Positions 8,819-16,090 of a stretch of 38,966 nucleotides of DNA are shown piece after piece (within the stretch, counting starts at the first letter, position 1; every line of letters starts with the position of its first letter). The notes beneath the pieces are model-generated. The model worked only from the letters and a program-made list of their open reading frames with translations, ran no database searches and was not told the origin of the DNA. The position numbers and the translations under genes were made by a program. Where the stretch lies: assembly GCA_900544945.1 (NCBI GenBank), contig UQXG01000003.1, forward strand, positions 1-38,966, read 5' to 3'. This DNA is from an uncultured Eubacteriales bacterium. GTDB taxonomy: Bacteria > Bacillota > Clostridia > Oscillospirales > Oscillospiraceae.

Positions 8819-8830
8819 TGAAAAGTCCAT
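8807..8830 (-). CDS. Possible 7-codon leader peptide MDFSASA
   Basis: A very short ORF, ATG to TGA, with a GGGAG ribosome site 6 nt upstream. Its last codons and stop lie in the 5' arm of the 8786-8818 terminator, so a ribosome finishing it would cover the stem. That geometry resembles a translation-coupled attenuator, but the coding content is too small to prove. It could be chance. Confidence 0.25.
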   Translation of the reverse strand: MDFSASA

Positions 8831-8979
8831 GATTATCTCCCTTTCCAAGGATGTAAGCCGGGTGTCGGCTGGGCAAGGCCGGCACCCGGTGGTTGTGTTC
8901 CGGCGGTTCTTGGGCAATCAACCGCTTGAAGCCGGGGCTGCCGCCAAGGGGAGGAACAGCAAACTTCCGGCCCAGCATC
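8823..8979 (-). other. Structured leader segment of unknown role between two terminators
   Basis: This GC-rich stretch of the cobalamin leader carries no convincing gene; the ORFs crossing it on either strand look random. It can fold: a CCGGGTG/CACCCGG stem near 8858-8889, and a GGCGG/CCGCC outer stem around GGTT/AACC near 8900-8944. It does not contain a second B12 box. It may be a further regulatory RNA domain or the remnant of one. Confidence 0.4.
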
Positions 8980-9018
8980 AAAAAAGCCGCGGCGAACCCA
9001 GCATGGATTCGCCGCGGC
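8980..9018 (-). terminator. Riboswitch-associated intrinsic terminator
   Basis: On the minus strand GCCGCGGCGAA pairs with TTCGCCGCGGC (11 bp) and is followed by TTTTTT. It lies about 50 nt downstream of the cobalamin aptamer, the expected place for the expression platform that stops transcription when adenosylcobalamin is bound. Confidence 0.88.
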
Positions 9019-9069
9019 CGTTTTTCCGCTGACTCACAACATCCGCCTGCCCCTAATCACGGAGGCAAA

Positions 9070-9274
9070 CGTATGATTCACGCACAAAGCAGGTCTCCTG
9101 ACTTACGCATCCCCAACCCGCCCCGGCCTTCTCAGGACTGCTCCCAATGACCGGCTTTCGCCATGTGACGGGTCTCCGCGCATACAGTGGCGGTACCGTT
9201 CCGGATTCTCACCGGATTCACTATTCTCCGAGGCTCCCGGAAGGGATGACCCCGGCACTCCAGCGTATTCTCAT
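9070..9274 (-). ncRNA. Cobalamin (AdoCbl) riboswitch
   Basis: Minus-strand reading shows the family landmarks in order: GGTGAGAATCCGG, the GCCACTG B12 box at 9185-9191, the AAGCCGG segment, and the 3' GTCAGGAGACCTGC near 9089-9102. It begins at the predicted transcription start and precedes the cobalamin genes on the same strand, with a terminator after it. By family knowledge it represses the operon when coenzyme B12 is plentiful. Exact P1 boundaries are approximate. Confidence 0.96.
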
Positions 9275-9280
9275 GGCGTT

Positions 9281-9309
9281 AGCATACTCTATTTTTCCCG
9301 GTTTGTCAA
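9281..9309 (-). promoter_or_regulatory. Promoter of the cobalamin operon
   Basis: Minus-strand TTGACA (9309-9304), 17-bp spacer, TATGCT (9286-9281). Initiation about 7 nt on would place the first transcribed base at the start of the riboswitch. Confidence 0.88.
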
Positions 9310-9342
9310 TAGCCGGCCACAGGATTTGGAGCCTCTTTGCCT

Positions 9343-9507
9343 AGGGAAGCTCTGATTAAATCCGCGAGAGCTGGCAGCGAGAGATTTTGTTTCCAGACAA
9401 GATTCGGAAAACGGAGGAATACTGGATGTATTTCCCGTTTTCCGAACCGCAGTCTGGGAGCAAAAGATCCGCTGTCCAGCCGAAGGGGATTTATTCAGAG
9501 TTTCCCT
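9343..9507. repeat. Long imperfect palindrome, family A copy 1
   Basis: A 165-nt element bounded by AGGGAAGCTCTGATTAAATC and, inverted, GATTTATTCAGAGTTTCCCT. Internal arms also pair: GAGATTTTGTTTCCAGAC with GTCTGGGAGCAAAAGATC, and TTCGGAAAACGG with CCGTTTTCCGAA, around a short apex. Its right end overlaps the 3' end of the activase gene: the last codons (GGG AAA CTC) and the TGA stop of that gene lie inside the terminal repeat. It has no coding capacity of its own. Confidence 0.85.
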
Positions 9508-12500
9508 AAATTTTCCCGGGCGGTGGACAGCATCAGCTTAATCCGGTTCAGCTGATTGACCTCGCTGGCTCCTGGGTCATAATCCACGGCGGCAATGTTA
9601 GCCTGGGGATAGGCCTTCTTCAACGCCTTGATGACTCCCTTGCCCACCACATGGTTGGGAAGGCAGGCAAAGGGCTGGATGCACACAATGTTGGGCACCC
9701 CGGTCTTAATCAGCTCAATCATCTCACCGGTGAGGAACCAGCCTTCGCCGTACTGATTGCCGATGGACAGGAAGGGCTTGGTCTGCTCGGCAATGGCTTC
9801 AATGGGCATGGGGGCCTCAAAACGCTTGCTGGCCTCCAACGCCTCCAGAGCGGGCTTTCGGATCTGGCGGATGAACTTCACCGCCGTATCCGCAATCAGA
9901 TCGCCGGATTTCTTGGCTCCCAGGAACTCGGTCTTGTACTTGCCGTTATAGAAGCTGTAGTTCATAAAGTCCATCAGATCGGGAACCACCGCCTCGGCTC
10001 CCTCCCGCTCCAGCAGCTTCACCAGATGGTTGTTTGCCAGAGGCATGTACTTGACGAGAATTTCGCCGACCACGCCCACCCGGGGCTTTTTCAGAGTCTC
10101 GTCAATGGGGAAATTGTCAAAATCCGCCACGATCTGGGCGCAAAGGGTCTTGTAATTCCAGGTGCTGTCGGCACCGGTGAGCTCGGCGATGCAGATATCC
10201 CGCCACTTGGCGTGGAGCGCATTGGCGGAGCCGGGGGTTTTCTCATAAGGCCGCACCCGGTACAGGCAGCGCATGAGCAGGTCGCCGTAGACGCAGCCCT
10301 TTACCAGATCCTTGATGAGGCTGGGAGACAGATGGAAGCCCTCGTTTTTCTCCATGCCGTTGGCGTTGAGCGAAATCACGGGGATGTGGCTGAGACCCGC
10401 CTTTTCCAGGGCTCTGCGGATGAAGGCCACATAGTTACTGGCCCGACAGCAGCCGCCGGTCTGGGTCATCATAACGGCCAGGTGATCGGTGTCATATTTG
10501 CCGGAGAGGATGGCCTGCATGATCTGCCCCACCACCGTAATGGAGGGGAAGCAGGCGTCGTTGTTGACGAATTTCAGACCCATGTCGATGGCCTGCCGGT
10601 TGTCGTTATCCAGCAGAACGATATTGTAGCCGTGCTTGCGGAACACCGGCCCCATGATGTTGAAGTGGATGGGACTCATCTGGGGAGCCAGAATGGTGTA
10701 GCCCTCCTTATTCATCTCCTTGGTAAACTCCCGGCGCTCATAGGCAATGGGTGCGGGGACCGCCTCGATGTGCTTCTCCCGGCGCATATCCATGGCGGCA
10801 AGCAAAGAGCGAATCCGAATACGGACGGCACCCAGGTTGTTCACCTCGTCGATTTTCAGCAGGGTATAGAGCTTGTTGCTTTTTTCCAGAATTTCGGAAA
10901 CCTGGTCGGTAGTCACCGCGTCCAGGCCGCAGCCGAAGGAATTGAGCTGGATCAGCTCCAGGTCGTTTCGCTTTGCCACAAACTGAGCCGCGCTGTACAG
11001 CCGGGAATGATAGACCCACTGGTCAACCACCCGGATGGGCCGCTCCGGCTCAAAATCAATGGGCAGGCTGTCCTCGGTGAACACCGTCAGACCGTAGGAG
11101 GAAATCAGCTCCGGAATACCGTGGTTGATTTCCGGGTCAATGTGATAGGGCCGTCCTGCCAGGACAACGCCTCGGCCTCCGGCTTTTTCCATTTCCGTCA
11201 GCCGCTTCAGGCCCTCCACCCGGATGTCCGCCTTGGCGTTCAGCTGCTCTTCCCAGGCCTTATGGACTGCGGCACGGACTTCTTTCGCGGGAATGCCCCA
11301 CTCCTCGGCGGCGGTTTTCACCAGCCGGTCGGCGGCGGTCTTTTCACTGGTAAAGGCAATGAAGGGGCGGATGTAGTGCACGTCCCCGTCACTGATGGCC
11401 TCCACATTGTTTTTCAGGTTCTCCGCGTAGGAAACCACAATGGGGCAGTTATAGTGGTTCTGCGCCTGCTTTGTCTCCTGGTGCTCATAGAACACACAGG
11501 GGTGGAAAATGGTCTTGATGCCCTGGTCAATGAGCCACTGGACATGACCGTGGGAGAGCTTTGCCGGGTAGCACTCGGATTCCGAAGGAATGGACTCCAT
11601 GCCCAGCTCGTAAATCTTCCGGGTGGAGAAGGGAGACAGCACCACCCGGAAGCCCAGCTCCCGGAAGAAGGTAGCCCAGAAGGGATAATTTTCGTACATG
11701 TTCAGCACTCTGGGAATGCCGATGACGCCCCGCTTGGCCTCTTCTTCGGACAGAGGCGGATAATCGAAGAGCCGCTGACGCTTGTAGAGTACCAGATTGG
11801 GAGCCTTCTCCTTCTTATCCCCGCCGCCGGCACCCTTCTCGCACCGGTTGCCGCTGATGTGCTTCCGACCACCGGGGAACTTATTCACGGTGAGCATACA
11901 GTTGTTGGAGCAGCCGCCGCAGCGCACAGAGGTGGAGGTATAGGACAGGTTCAGAATATCATCCAGAGGCAGCATGGTGCTTTCCTGGCCGGTGTAGTGG
12001 CTTCTGGCAACCAGAGCCGCGCCGAAAGCACCCATCAGGCCGGAGATATCCGGACAGGTGGCGTCCACCCCGGAGATTTTCTCAAAGGCTCGAAGCACCG
12101 CCTGGTTGTGGAAGGTGCCGCCCTGGACAACAATGTGCCGCCCCAAATCCTCCGGGGATGCCAGCTTGATGACCTTGTACAGGGCATTTTTGATGACGGA
12201 GTAGGCAAGACCCGCGGAGATATCGGAGACGGAGGCTCCCTCCTTCTGGGCTTGCTTGACGTTGGAATTCATGAACACCGTGCACCGGGTACCCAGGTCT
12301 ACAGGGGCTTTGGCAAAGAGCGCCTCCTTGGCAAAGCCCTCGGCGGTAAAGCCCAGAGAGGTAGCAAAGTTCTCAATAAAAGAACCGCAGCCGGAGGAAC
12401 AGGCCTCGTTCAGAAGGATGGTGTCCACCGTGCCGTTTTTCAGCTTGATGCACTTCATGTCCTGACCGCCGATATCCAGCACGCAGTCCACCTCCGGGTC

Positions 12501-13727
12501 AAAGAAGGCCGCGGCGGTGGTGTGGGCAATGGTCTCCACCACCCCCTCATCCAGGGAGAAGGCGGCCTTCAGCAGAGCCTCGCCGTAGCCGGTGGAGCAG
12601 GCGCGAACGATTTTCGCCTTTTCCGGCAGCAGCCGCTTGAGTTCCGACACCGCAAACTGAGCGGTAGAAATGGGATTGCCCTGATTGCCCCGGTAGAAGT
12701 GATAGAGAAGCTGGCCGTCCTCGCCGATCACCGCCAGCTTGGTGGTGGTGGAGCCGGCATCGATGCCCAAAAAGCATCTGCCTTCGTAGGAAGTCAGATC
12801 GCCCTTGCCAACAACGGCCTGGGCGTGGCGAGCCTGGAAGGCGTCAAAATCCGCCTGATCCCGGAATAGGGGCTCCAGCCGGGGCATTTCGAAGCTGACA
12901 GCTACGCCCTTTTCCAGTCGGCTCACCAGCTCGGACAGCACCGCGGCTTCTCCGTCCTTGGCCTCCAGCGCTGCGCCCATGGCGGCGAACAGATGGGAGT
13001 TCTCCGGATCCACGGTGGTCTCCGGGGTCAGCTTCAGGGTGCGGATAAAGGCCGCCTTCAACTCCGTCAGGAAGTGCAGGGGGCCGCCCAGGAAGGCCAC
13101 AGTACCCCGGATGGGCTTGCCGCAGGCAAGGCCGGAAATGGTCTGATTCACCACCGCCTGGAAAATGGAAACCGCCAGATCAGCCTGGGTGGCACCCTCG
13201 TTGATGAGAGGCTGGATGTCGGTTTTGGCGAACACGCCGCACCGGGCGGCGATGGGGTACACCCGCTGGTAATGCTTCGCCGCCTCATTCAGGCCCGTGG
13301 CGTCGGTTTGCAGAAGAGAGGCCATCTGGTCGATGAAGGAGCCGGTGCCGCCGGCGCAGACGCCGTTCATCCGTTCCTCCAGGCCGCCCTTGAAATAAAT
13401 GATCTTGGCATCCTCGCCGCCCAGCTCGATGGCCACGTCCGTCTGGGGGGCTGCGGCTTTCAGGGCAGTGGCCACCGCCACCACCTCCTGGACAAAGCCG
13501 ATATCCAGGGCTTTCCCCAGATTGATGGCACCGGAACCGGTGATGCGCAGACGCAGACAGCAGTCGCCCAGCTGCTGCTTTGCCTCCATCAGGAGGGATT
13601 TCAGGGTTTCCTGGGTATGGGCATGATGACGGCGGTACTGTCCAAACAGGAGCGTACCGTCGTCATCCAGAATCACAAGCTTTACAGTGGTAGAACCGAT
13701 ATCAATACCGGCGCGATAGGTATTCAT
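9495..13727 (-). CDS. Giant 2-hydroxyacyl-CoA dehydratase activase-related protein (two ASKHA domains plus HgdB/DUF2229-like region)
   Basis: 1410 residues. Residues 1-255 and about 318-575 are two BadF/BadG/HgdC-type ATPase domains (GIDIGSTTVKLV at 7-18; GIDAGSTTTKLAVI at 321-334). Each keeps two cysteines at the places used for a dimer-bridging [4Fe-4S] cluster in HgdC: Cys124 and Cys163, Cys447 and Cys482. A CGGCSNNC cluster at 603-610 follows, then about 750 residues resembling the DUF2229 and dehydratase-subunit (HgdB-like) families, with many conserved cysteines. Known activases inject one electron into a dehydratase using ATP; this fusion carries activator and dehydratase-like parts on one chain. 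Its substrate is unknown and no CoA-metabolism gene is nearby. It starts 4 nt after the PAP2 gene, whose stop sits in its ribosome site, so the two are probably cotranscribed. The C-terminal codons are supplied by a repeat. Confidence 0.85.
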   Translation of the reverse strand: MNTYRAGIDIGSTTVKLVILDDDGTLLFGQYRRHHAHTQETLKSLLMEAKQQLGDCCLRLRITGSGAINLGKALDIGFVQEVVAVATALKAAAPQTDVAIELGGEDAKIIYFKGGLEERMNGVCAGGTGSFIDQMASLLQTDATGLNEAAKHYQRVYPIAARCGVFAKTDIQPLINEGATQADLAVSIFQAVVNQTISGLACGKPIRGTVAFLGGPLHFLTELKAAFIRTLKLTPETTVDPENSHLFAAMGAALEAKDGEAAVLSELVSRLEKGVAVSFEMPRLEPLFRDQADFDAFQARHAQAVVGKGDLTSYEGRCFLGIDAGSTTTKLAVIGEDGQLLYHFYRGNQGNPISTAQFAVSELKRLLPEKAKIVRACSTGYGEALLKAAFSLDEGVVETIAHTTAAAFFDPEVDCVLDIGGQDMKCIKLKNGTVDTILLNEACSSGCGSFIENFATSLGFTAEGFAKEALFAKAPVDLGTRCTVFMNSNVKQAQKEGASVSDISAGLAYSVIKNALYKVIKLASPEDLGRHIVVQGGTFHNQAVLRAFEKISGVDATCPDISGLMGAFGAALVARSHYTGQESTMLPLDDILNLSYTSTSVRCGGCSNNCMLTVNKFPGGRKHISGNRCEKGAGGGDKKEKAPNLVLYKRQRLFDYPPLSEEEAKRGVIGIPRVLNMYENYPFWATFFRELGFRVVLSPFSTRKIYELGMESIPSESECYPAKLSHGHVQWLIDQGIKTIFHPCVFYEHQETKQAQNHYNCPIVVSYAENLKNNVEAISDGDVHYIRPFIAFTSEKTAADRLVKTAAEEWGIPAKEVRAAVHKAWEEQLNAKADIRVEGLKRLTEMEKAGGRGVVLAGRPYHIDPEINHGIPELISSYGLTVFTEDSLPIDFEPERPIRVVDQWVYHSRLYSAAQFVAKRNDLELIQLNSFGCGLDAVTTDQVSEILEKSNKLYTLLKIDEVNNLGAVRIRIRSLLAAMDMRREKHIEAVPAPIAYERREFTKEMNKEGYTILAPQMSPIHFNIMGPVFRKHGYNIVLLDNDNRQAIDMGLKFVNNDACFPSITVVGQIMQAILSGKYDTDHLAVMMTQTGGCCRASNYVAFIRRALEKAGLSHIPVISLNANGMEKNEGFHLSPSLIKDLVKGCVYGDLLMRCLYRVRPYEKTPGSANALHAKWRDICIAELTGADSTWNYKTLCAQIVADFDNFPIDETLKKPRVGVVGEILVKYMPLANNHLVKLLEREGAEAVVPDLMDFMNYSFYNGKYKTEFLGAKKSGDLIADTAVKFIRQIRKPALEALEASKRFEAPMPIEAIAEQTKPFLSIGNQYGEGWFLTGEMIELIKTGVPNIVCIQPFACLPNHVVGKGVIKALKKAYPQANIAAVDYDPGASEVNQLNRIKLMLSTARENLGKL

Positions 13728-13730
13728 GAT

Positions 13731-14393
13731 TTACCTCTCTTTTCTGTAGCATAGGAAATAAACAAATGGGCACAAAAGCAACGCGCCCAGAACATCACAG
13801 GCGGAATGCTGCTTGAGGAACATGGTGGAGGCGCAGATGAGCACCGCCAGCAACGTCAGCAGCGTCAAAGGAAGGGGCTTTTTCAGTCTCTCGGTATGGG
13901 CGGCAGCCGCCACCGCCGCAAAGGCCGCCAGCACATGTTCTGAGGGGAACACGTTGGTAGGCGTGTCCACCGCGTAAATCAGACCCACGATTTGGCTGAA
14001 CAGGTTGTCTCTGGGGAATACCGCCGGGCGCAGCTGTTGGCAGCTGGGATAGACCAGGAAAATCACTGTGGAGATGGACATGCCGATGCACAGGAATTTG
14101 CTGTACCGGCGGAACGTATCCCGGTCGTACAGGAGGGTATACAGGTGCACCCCCACGATGAGAAAATACCAACTCGCGTAGAAGACAATGAAGCCCTCCT
14201 GAAAGGGAATCCAGTCGTCCAGGAAGCAGTGCATCACATGATAGGTCTGGGCCGGGTTCCAGTGCTCCACCAGAAAATAGCGAAGCAGATAGACCGGCCA
14301 GAACAGCAGCCACCACAGGTGGCGATACTGCGGCTCGTTGATTCGGCTCAGGCGGAAGCCGCGCAGATCCGTCTCAGGCGTTGGAAAGTGCAT
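13731..14393 (-). CDS. PAP2-superfamily membrane phosphatase
   Basis: A 220-residue membrane protein with about five or six hydrophobic segments. Two of the three phosphatase motifs are clear: PSEH (the PSGH motif with Glu for Gly) and the S-x(5)-H-x(3)-D signature in STMFLKQHSACD. The first motif (KxxxxxxRP) is reduced to a QLRP stretch. This pattern fits the PAP2 branch near inositol-phosphorylceramide and lipid phosphatases; the substrate is probably a lipid phosphate or pyrophosphate. The ATG has an AAAGGAG site 9 nt upstream, just beyond repeat A2. It is followed after 3 nt by the activase gene. Link between the two functions is unknown. Confidence 0.8.
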   Translation of the reverse strand: MHFPTPETDLRGFRLSRINEPQYRHLWWLLFWPVYLLRYFLVEHWNPAQTYHVMHCFLDDWIPFQEGFIVFYASWYFLIVGVHLYTLLYDRDTFRRYSKFLCIGMSISTVIFLVYPSCQQLRPAVFPRDNLFSQIVGLIYAVDTPTNVFPSEHVLAAFAAVAAAAHTERLKKPLPLTLLTLLAVLICASTMFLKQHSACDVLGALLLCPFVYFLCYRKER

Positions 14394-14412
14394 GGGGGAG
14401 TACTCCTTTGGT

Positions 14413-14635
14413 AGGGAAGCTCTGATTCAATCCGCAAGAGCTGACAGCGAGAGATTTTTCTCCAGGCGAAGATTTTGAAAGCGGAGGAATACTTCGCGTA
14501 CCCGCAAGGGGTATGCCGCATCCGTAAGCCAGCTTGCGCTGGCAACGGCTGCGCTATATTTCCCGCTTTCAAAACCGCACGGATGGGGAAAAAGATCCGC
14601 TGCTCAGCCGAAGGGGATTGATTCAGAGTTTCCCT
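14413..14635. repeat. Long imperfect palindrome, family A copy 2, with apical insert
   Basis: Same termini and layout as the 9343-9507 copy (AGGGAAGCTCTGATTCAATC and inverted GATTGATTCAGAGTTTCCCT), but 223 nt long because about 60 nt are added at the apex. The inner arms read TTTTGAAAGCGG and CCGCTTTCAAAA, differing from copy 1 on both sides so that pairing is kept. The insert is itself folded (GTACCC/GGGTAT; GCCAGC/GCTGGC). It fills the gap between the CmpB-like gene stop (4 nt away) and the PAP2 ribosome site, so it is probably intercistronic RNA. Confidence 0.85.
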
Positions 14636-14639
14636 GAAA

Positions 14640-15365
14640 TTATTTCCGGCGAATCCGGGTTTCCAGCTCCGCCTGCATTTCCCGCAGGGACTCCGCCAGA
14701 GGACGCTCCGTGCGGAAGGGGCGGAAGAAATGATACTTGAGAGAGCGTTCCTCCCGCTGCTGCCGGATGTGGGTTTTCAGTGCCTCGTAGCGCACAATCA
14801 CGTCGTTGTCCTCGGCGAACTTCTTCAGCTTCACCACCAGCTGGGCAGAATTCACCACGTCAATGATAAAGACGCCAAAGAACATGCCGATAAAGAAGGA
14901 GAAGGCCAGATTCCGGGACAGCCAATCCAGGCCATCCAGGATGTAGGGGTGGATCAGGAAATAGTAGAGAGCCCCCAGAATTGCCCAGAAGAAGGAGAAC
15001 AGCGGGCAGATAATGCCCTGGACATTGCCCCAGAGATCAGAGTAATCCCACAGCCGAACCTTCAGAAATTTCAGGCAGAACAGACCCGCCACATACTCCA
15101 CAAGGGTCATGCCGATGGCCATGGCGATGAAGAGCACCACCTTATTCCAGAGGGGATCGGAAATCAGGCTGAATTTCTCCAACGATGCCAGCAGGTACAG
15201 CACACACAGGCCAAAGCCGTAAATTGGAAGATAGGGGCCGGTGCAGAAACCCGGGTTAACCAGCTTATCCGGATGCTTGACAATGTTGCGGAACCACAGC
15301 TCCAGCAGCCAGCCAAGGCAGGAGCCCACGAAAAAAAGATAGGCCAGGGACAGCATGAGACTCAT
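14640..15365 (-). CDS. CmpB-like multi-pass membrane protein (putative ABC-transporter type IV family)
   Basis: 241 residues from the ATG at 15365, which has an AAGGAGAGG site at good distance; the ATG ten codons earlier lacks one. The N-terminal half has the family pattern: FFVGSCLGWLLELWFR, then NPGFCTGPYLPIYGFG, then further helices with YVAGLFCLKFLKVRLWDYSD. These match the PF06541 family, whose role is not established despite its transporter name. The C-terminal third is soluble and highly charged (Arg/Lys/Glu-rich), probably cytoplasmic and helical. It is the first gene of a likely minus-strand operon with the PAP2 and activase genes, separated from them by repeat A2. Confidence 0.8.
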   Translation of the reverse strand: MSLMLSLAYLFFVGSCLGWLLELWFRNIVKHPDKLVNPGFCTGPYLPIYGFGLCVLYLLASLEKFSLISDPLWNKVVLFIAMAIGMTLVEYVAGLFCLKFLKVRLWDYSDLWGNVQGIICPLFSFFWAILGALYYFLIHPYILDGLDWLSRNLAFSFFIGMFFGVFIIDVVNSAQLVVKLKKFAEDNDVIVRYEALKTHIRQQREERSLKYHFFRPFRTERPLAESLREMQAELETRIRRK

Positions 15366-15472
15366 AATAACCTCTCCTTGGTAGGTAAAATACAAATAAA
15401 TGATGAACGTTCGGGGAACAATTTATGACTGGTTTGTGAACATTTGGCATTTATCTTTTCGGATAACTGTCC

Positions 15473-15934
15473 TTATTCCTGCTCCTCGTCCTTAGGCTTC
15501 CGATACATCTCCGGCAAACTTCCCTCACCGCCCATCATGGCCGTCATCTCCTCAATGCGCTCCACCGGGAAGGGCGGGTTGGCAAGGGGCCGCATGGCGA
15601 TGGACATAAGCTTCATGGGATTGTCATCTGCCAGCACCCGATTGGAGCTAAGCTCTCCGCACCGCTTGCACCGGTGGATGATGGCCCACTCCCCTTTTCC
15701 CCGAACCCACACCGCGACAGGCTCCATGATGCCGCCGCAGTCGGACTCCCGGTCGCCGGGCTCAATGTCCACATGCAGGGAACAAAGGCAGTTGGGGCAG
15801 TGGTTCCGATGATCGCTTCCGGCTCCCGCCGGAACCACCAGTCGGCCACAGTTTTTGCAGGTGAAGCTCTCCTCGCAGGCATGGGTCTTATAGTAACCTT
15901 TTTCGTACTGTCTGCGCTTATTTTCACGATTCAT
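15473..15934 (-). CDS. RNHCP domain zinc-ribbon protein
   Basis: 153 residues. The name-giving RNHCP motif is present (43-47), within a cysteine-rich core: CxxC at 26/29, Cys46 and Cys49 (with Cys51 beside them), the SLHVDIEPGDR segment, Cys66 in CGGIM, and a second CxxC at 89/92. These pairs would bind one or two zinc ions. The function of the family is not known; it is a small cytosolic protein common in Firmicutes. It is expressed from its own promoter (15969-15996), back to back with the flavodiiron gene. No terminator stands out in the 107 nt after its stop. Confidence 0.88.
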   Translation of the reverse strand: MNRENKRRQYEKGYYKTHACEESFTCKNCGRLVVPAGAGSDHRNHCPNCLCSLHVDIEPGDRESDCGGIMEPVAVWVRGKGEWAIIHRCKRCGELSSNRVLADDNPMKLMSIAMRPLANPPFPVERIEEMTAMMGGEGSLPEMYRKPKDEEQE

Positions 15935-15968
15935 AGCAGGTTTCTCCCATTTCTATTGTTTCTCTAAC

Positions 15969-15996
15969 ATTATATCGAACCGGCGGAAAATGTCAA
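15969..15996 (-). promoter_or_regulatory. Promoter of the RNHCP gene
   Basis: Minus-strand TTGACA (15996-15991), 16-bp spacer, TATAAT (15974-15969), then a GGGAG site before the ATG at 15934. Confidence 0.82.
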
Positions 15997-16015
15997 GACT
16001 GCCGCCGGTATTCCA

Positions 16016-16044
16016 TTGACACAGGCTCCCTTTTCGGATATACT
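16016..16044 (+). promoter_or_regulatory. Promoter of the flavodiiron gene
   Basis: TTGACA (16016-16021), 17-bp spacer, TATACT (16039-16044). It is divergent from the RNHCP promoter, with only 19 bp between the two -35 boxes, so a regulator could act on both. Confidence 0.85.
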
Positions 16045-16090
16045 GAACGCAGGCAAGAACATCCGTAAATCTACACAAAGGAGAATACCT

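Noticed and set aside
8736..8981. 81-codon minus-strand ORF in the cobalamin leader
   Set aside because: No ribosome site of note, no recognisable family, and it runs through a terminator hairpin and a repeat. It is better read as non-coding leader.
9039..9274. tRNA or T-box in the cobalamin leader
   Set aside because: The landmarks are those of a cobalamin riboswitch, including the B12 box; there is no T-box sequence or tRNA cloverleaf.
9343..9507. Palindrome A as an insertion sequence remnant
   Set aside because: It has no transposase trace or target duplication visible; pairing through the whole length and paired substitutions fit a structured element better, although a MITE origin stays possible.
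9651..12869. 1072-codon ORF on the plus strand opposite the activase gene
   Set aside because: It is an antisense shadow: Gly/His/Leu-rich, without any family motif, and the minus-strand gene has clear ATPase motifs throughout.
13731..14393. PAP2 gene as undecaprenyl-pyrophosphatase BcrC
   Set aside because: The first motif is degenerate and the second is PSEH not PSGH, so a specific BcrC assignment is not supported.
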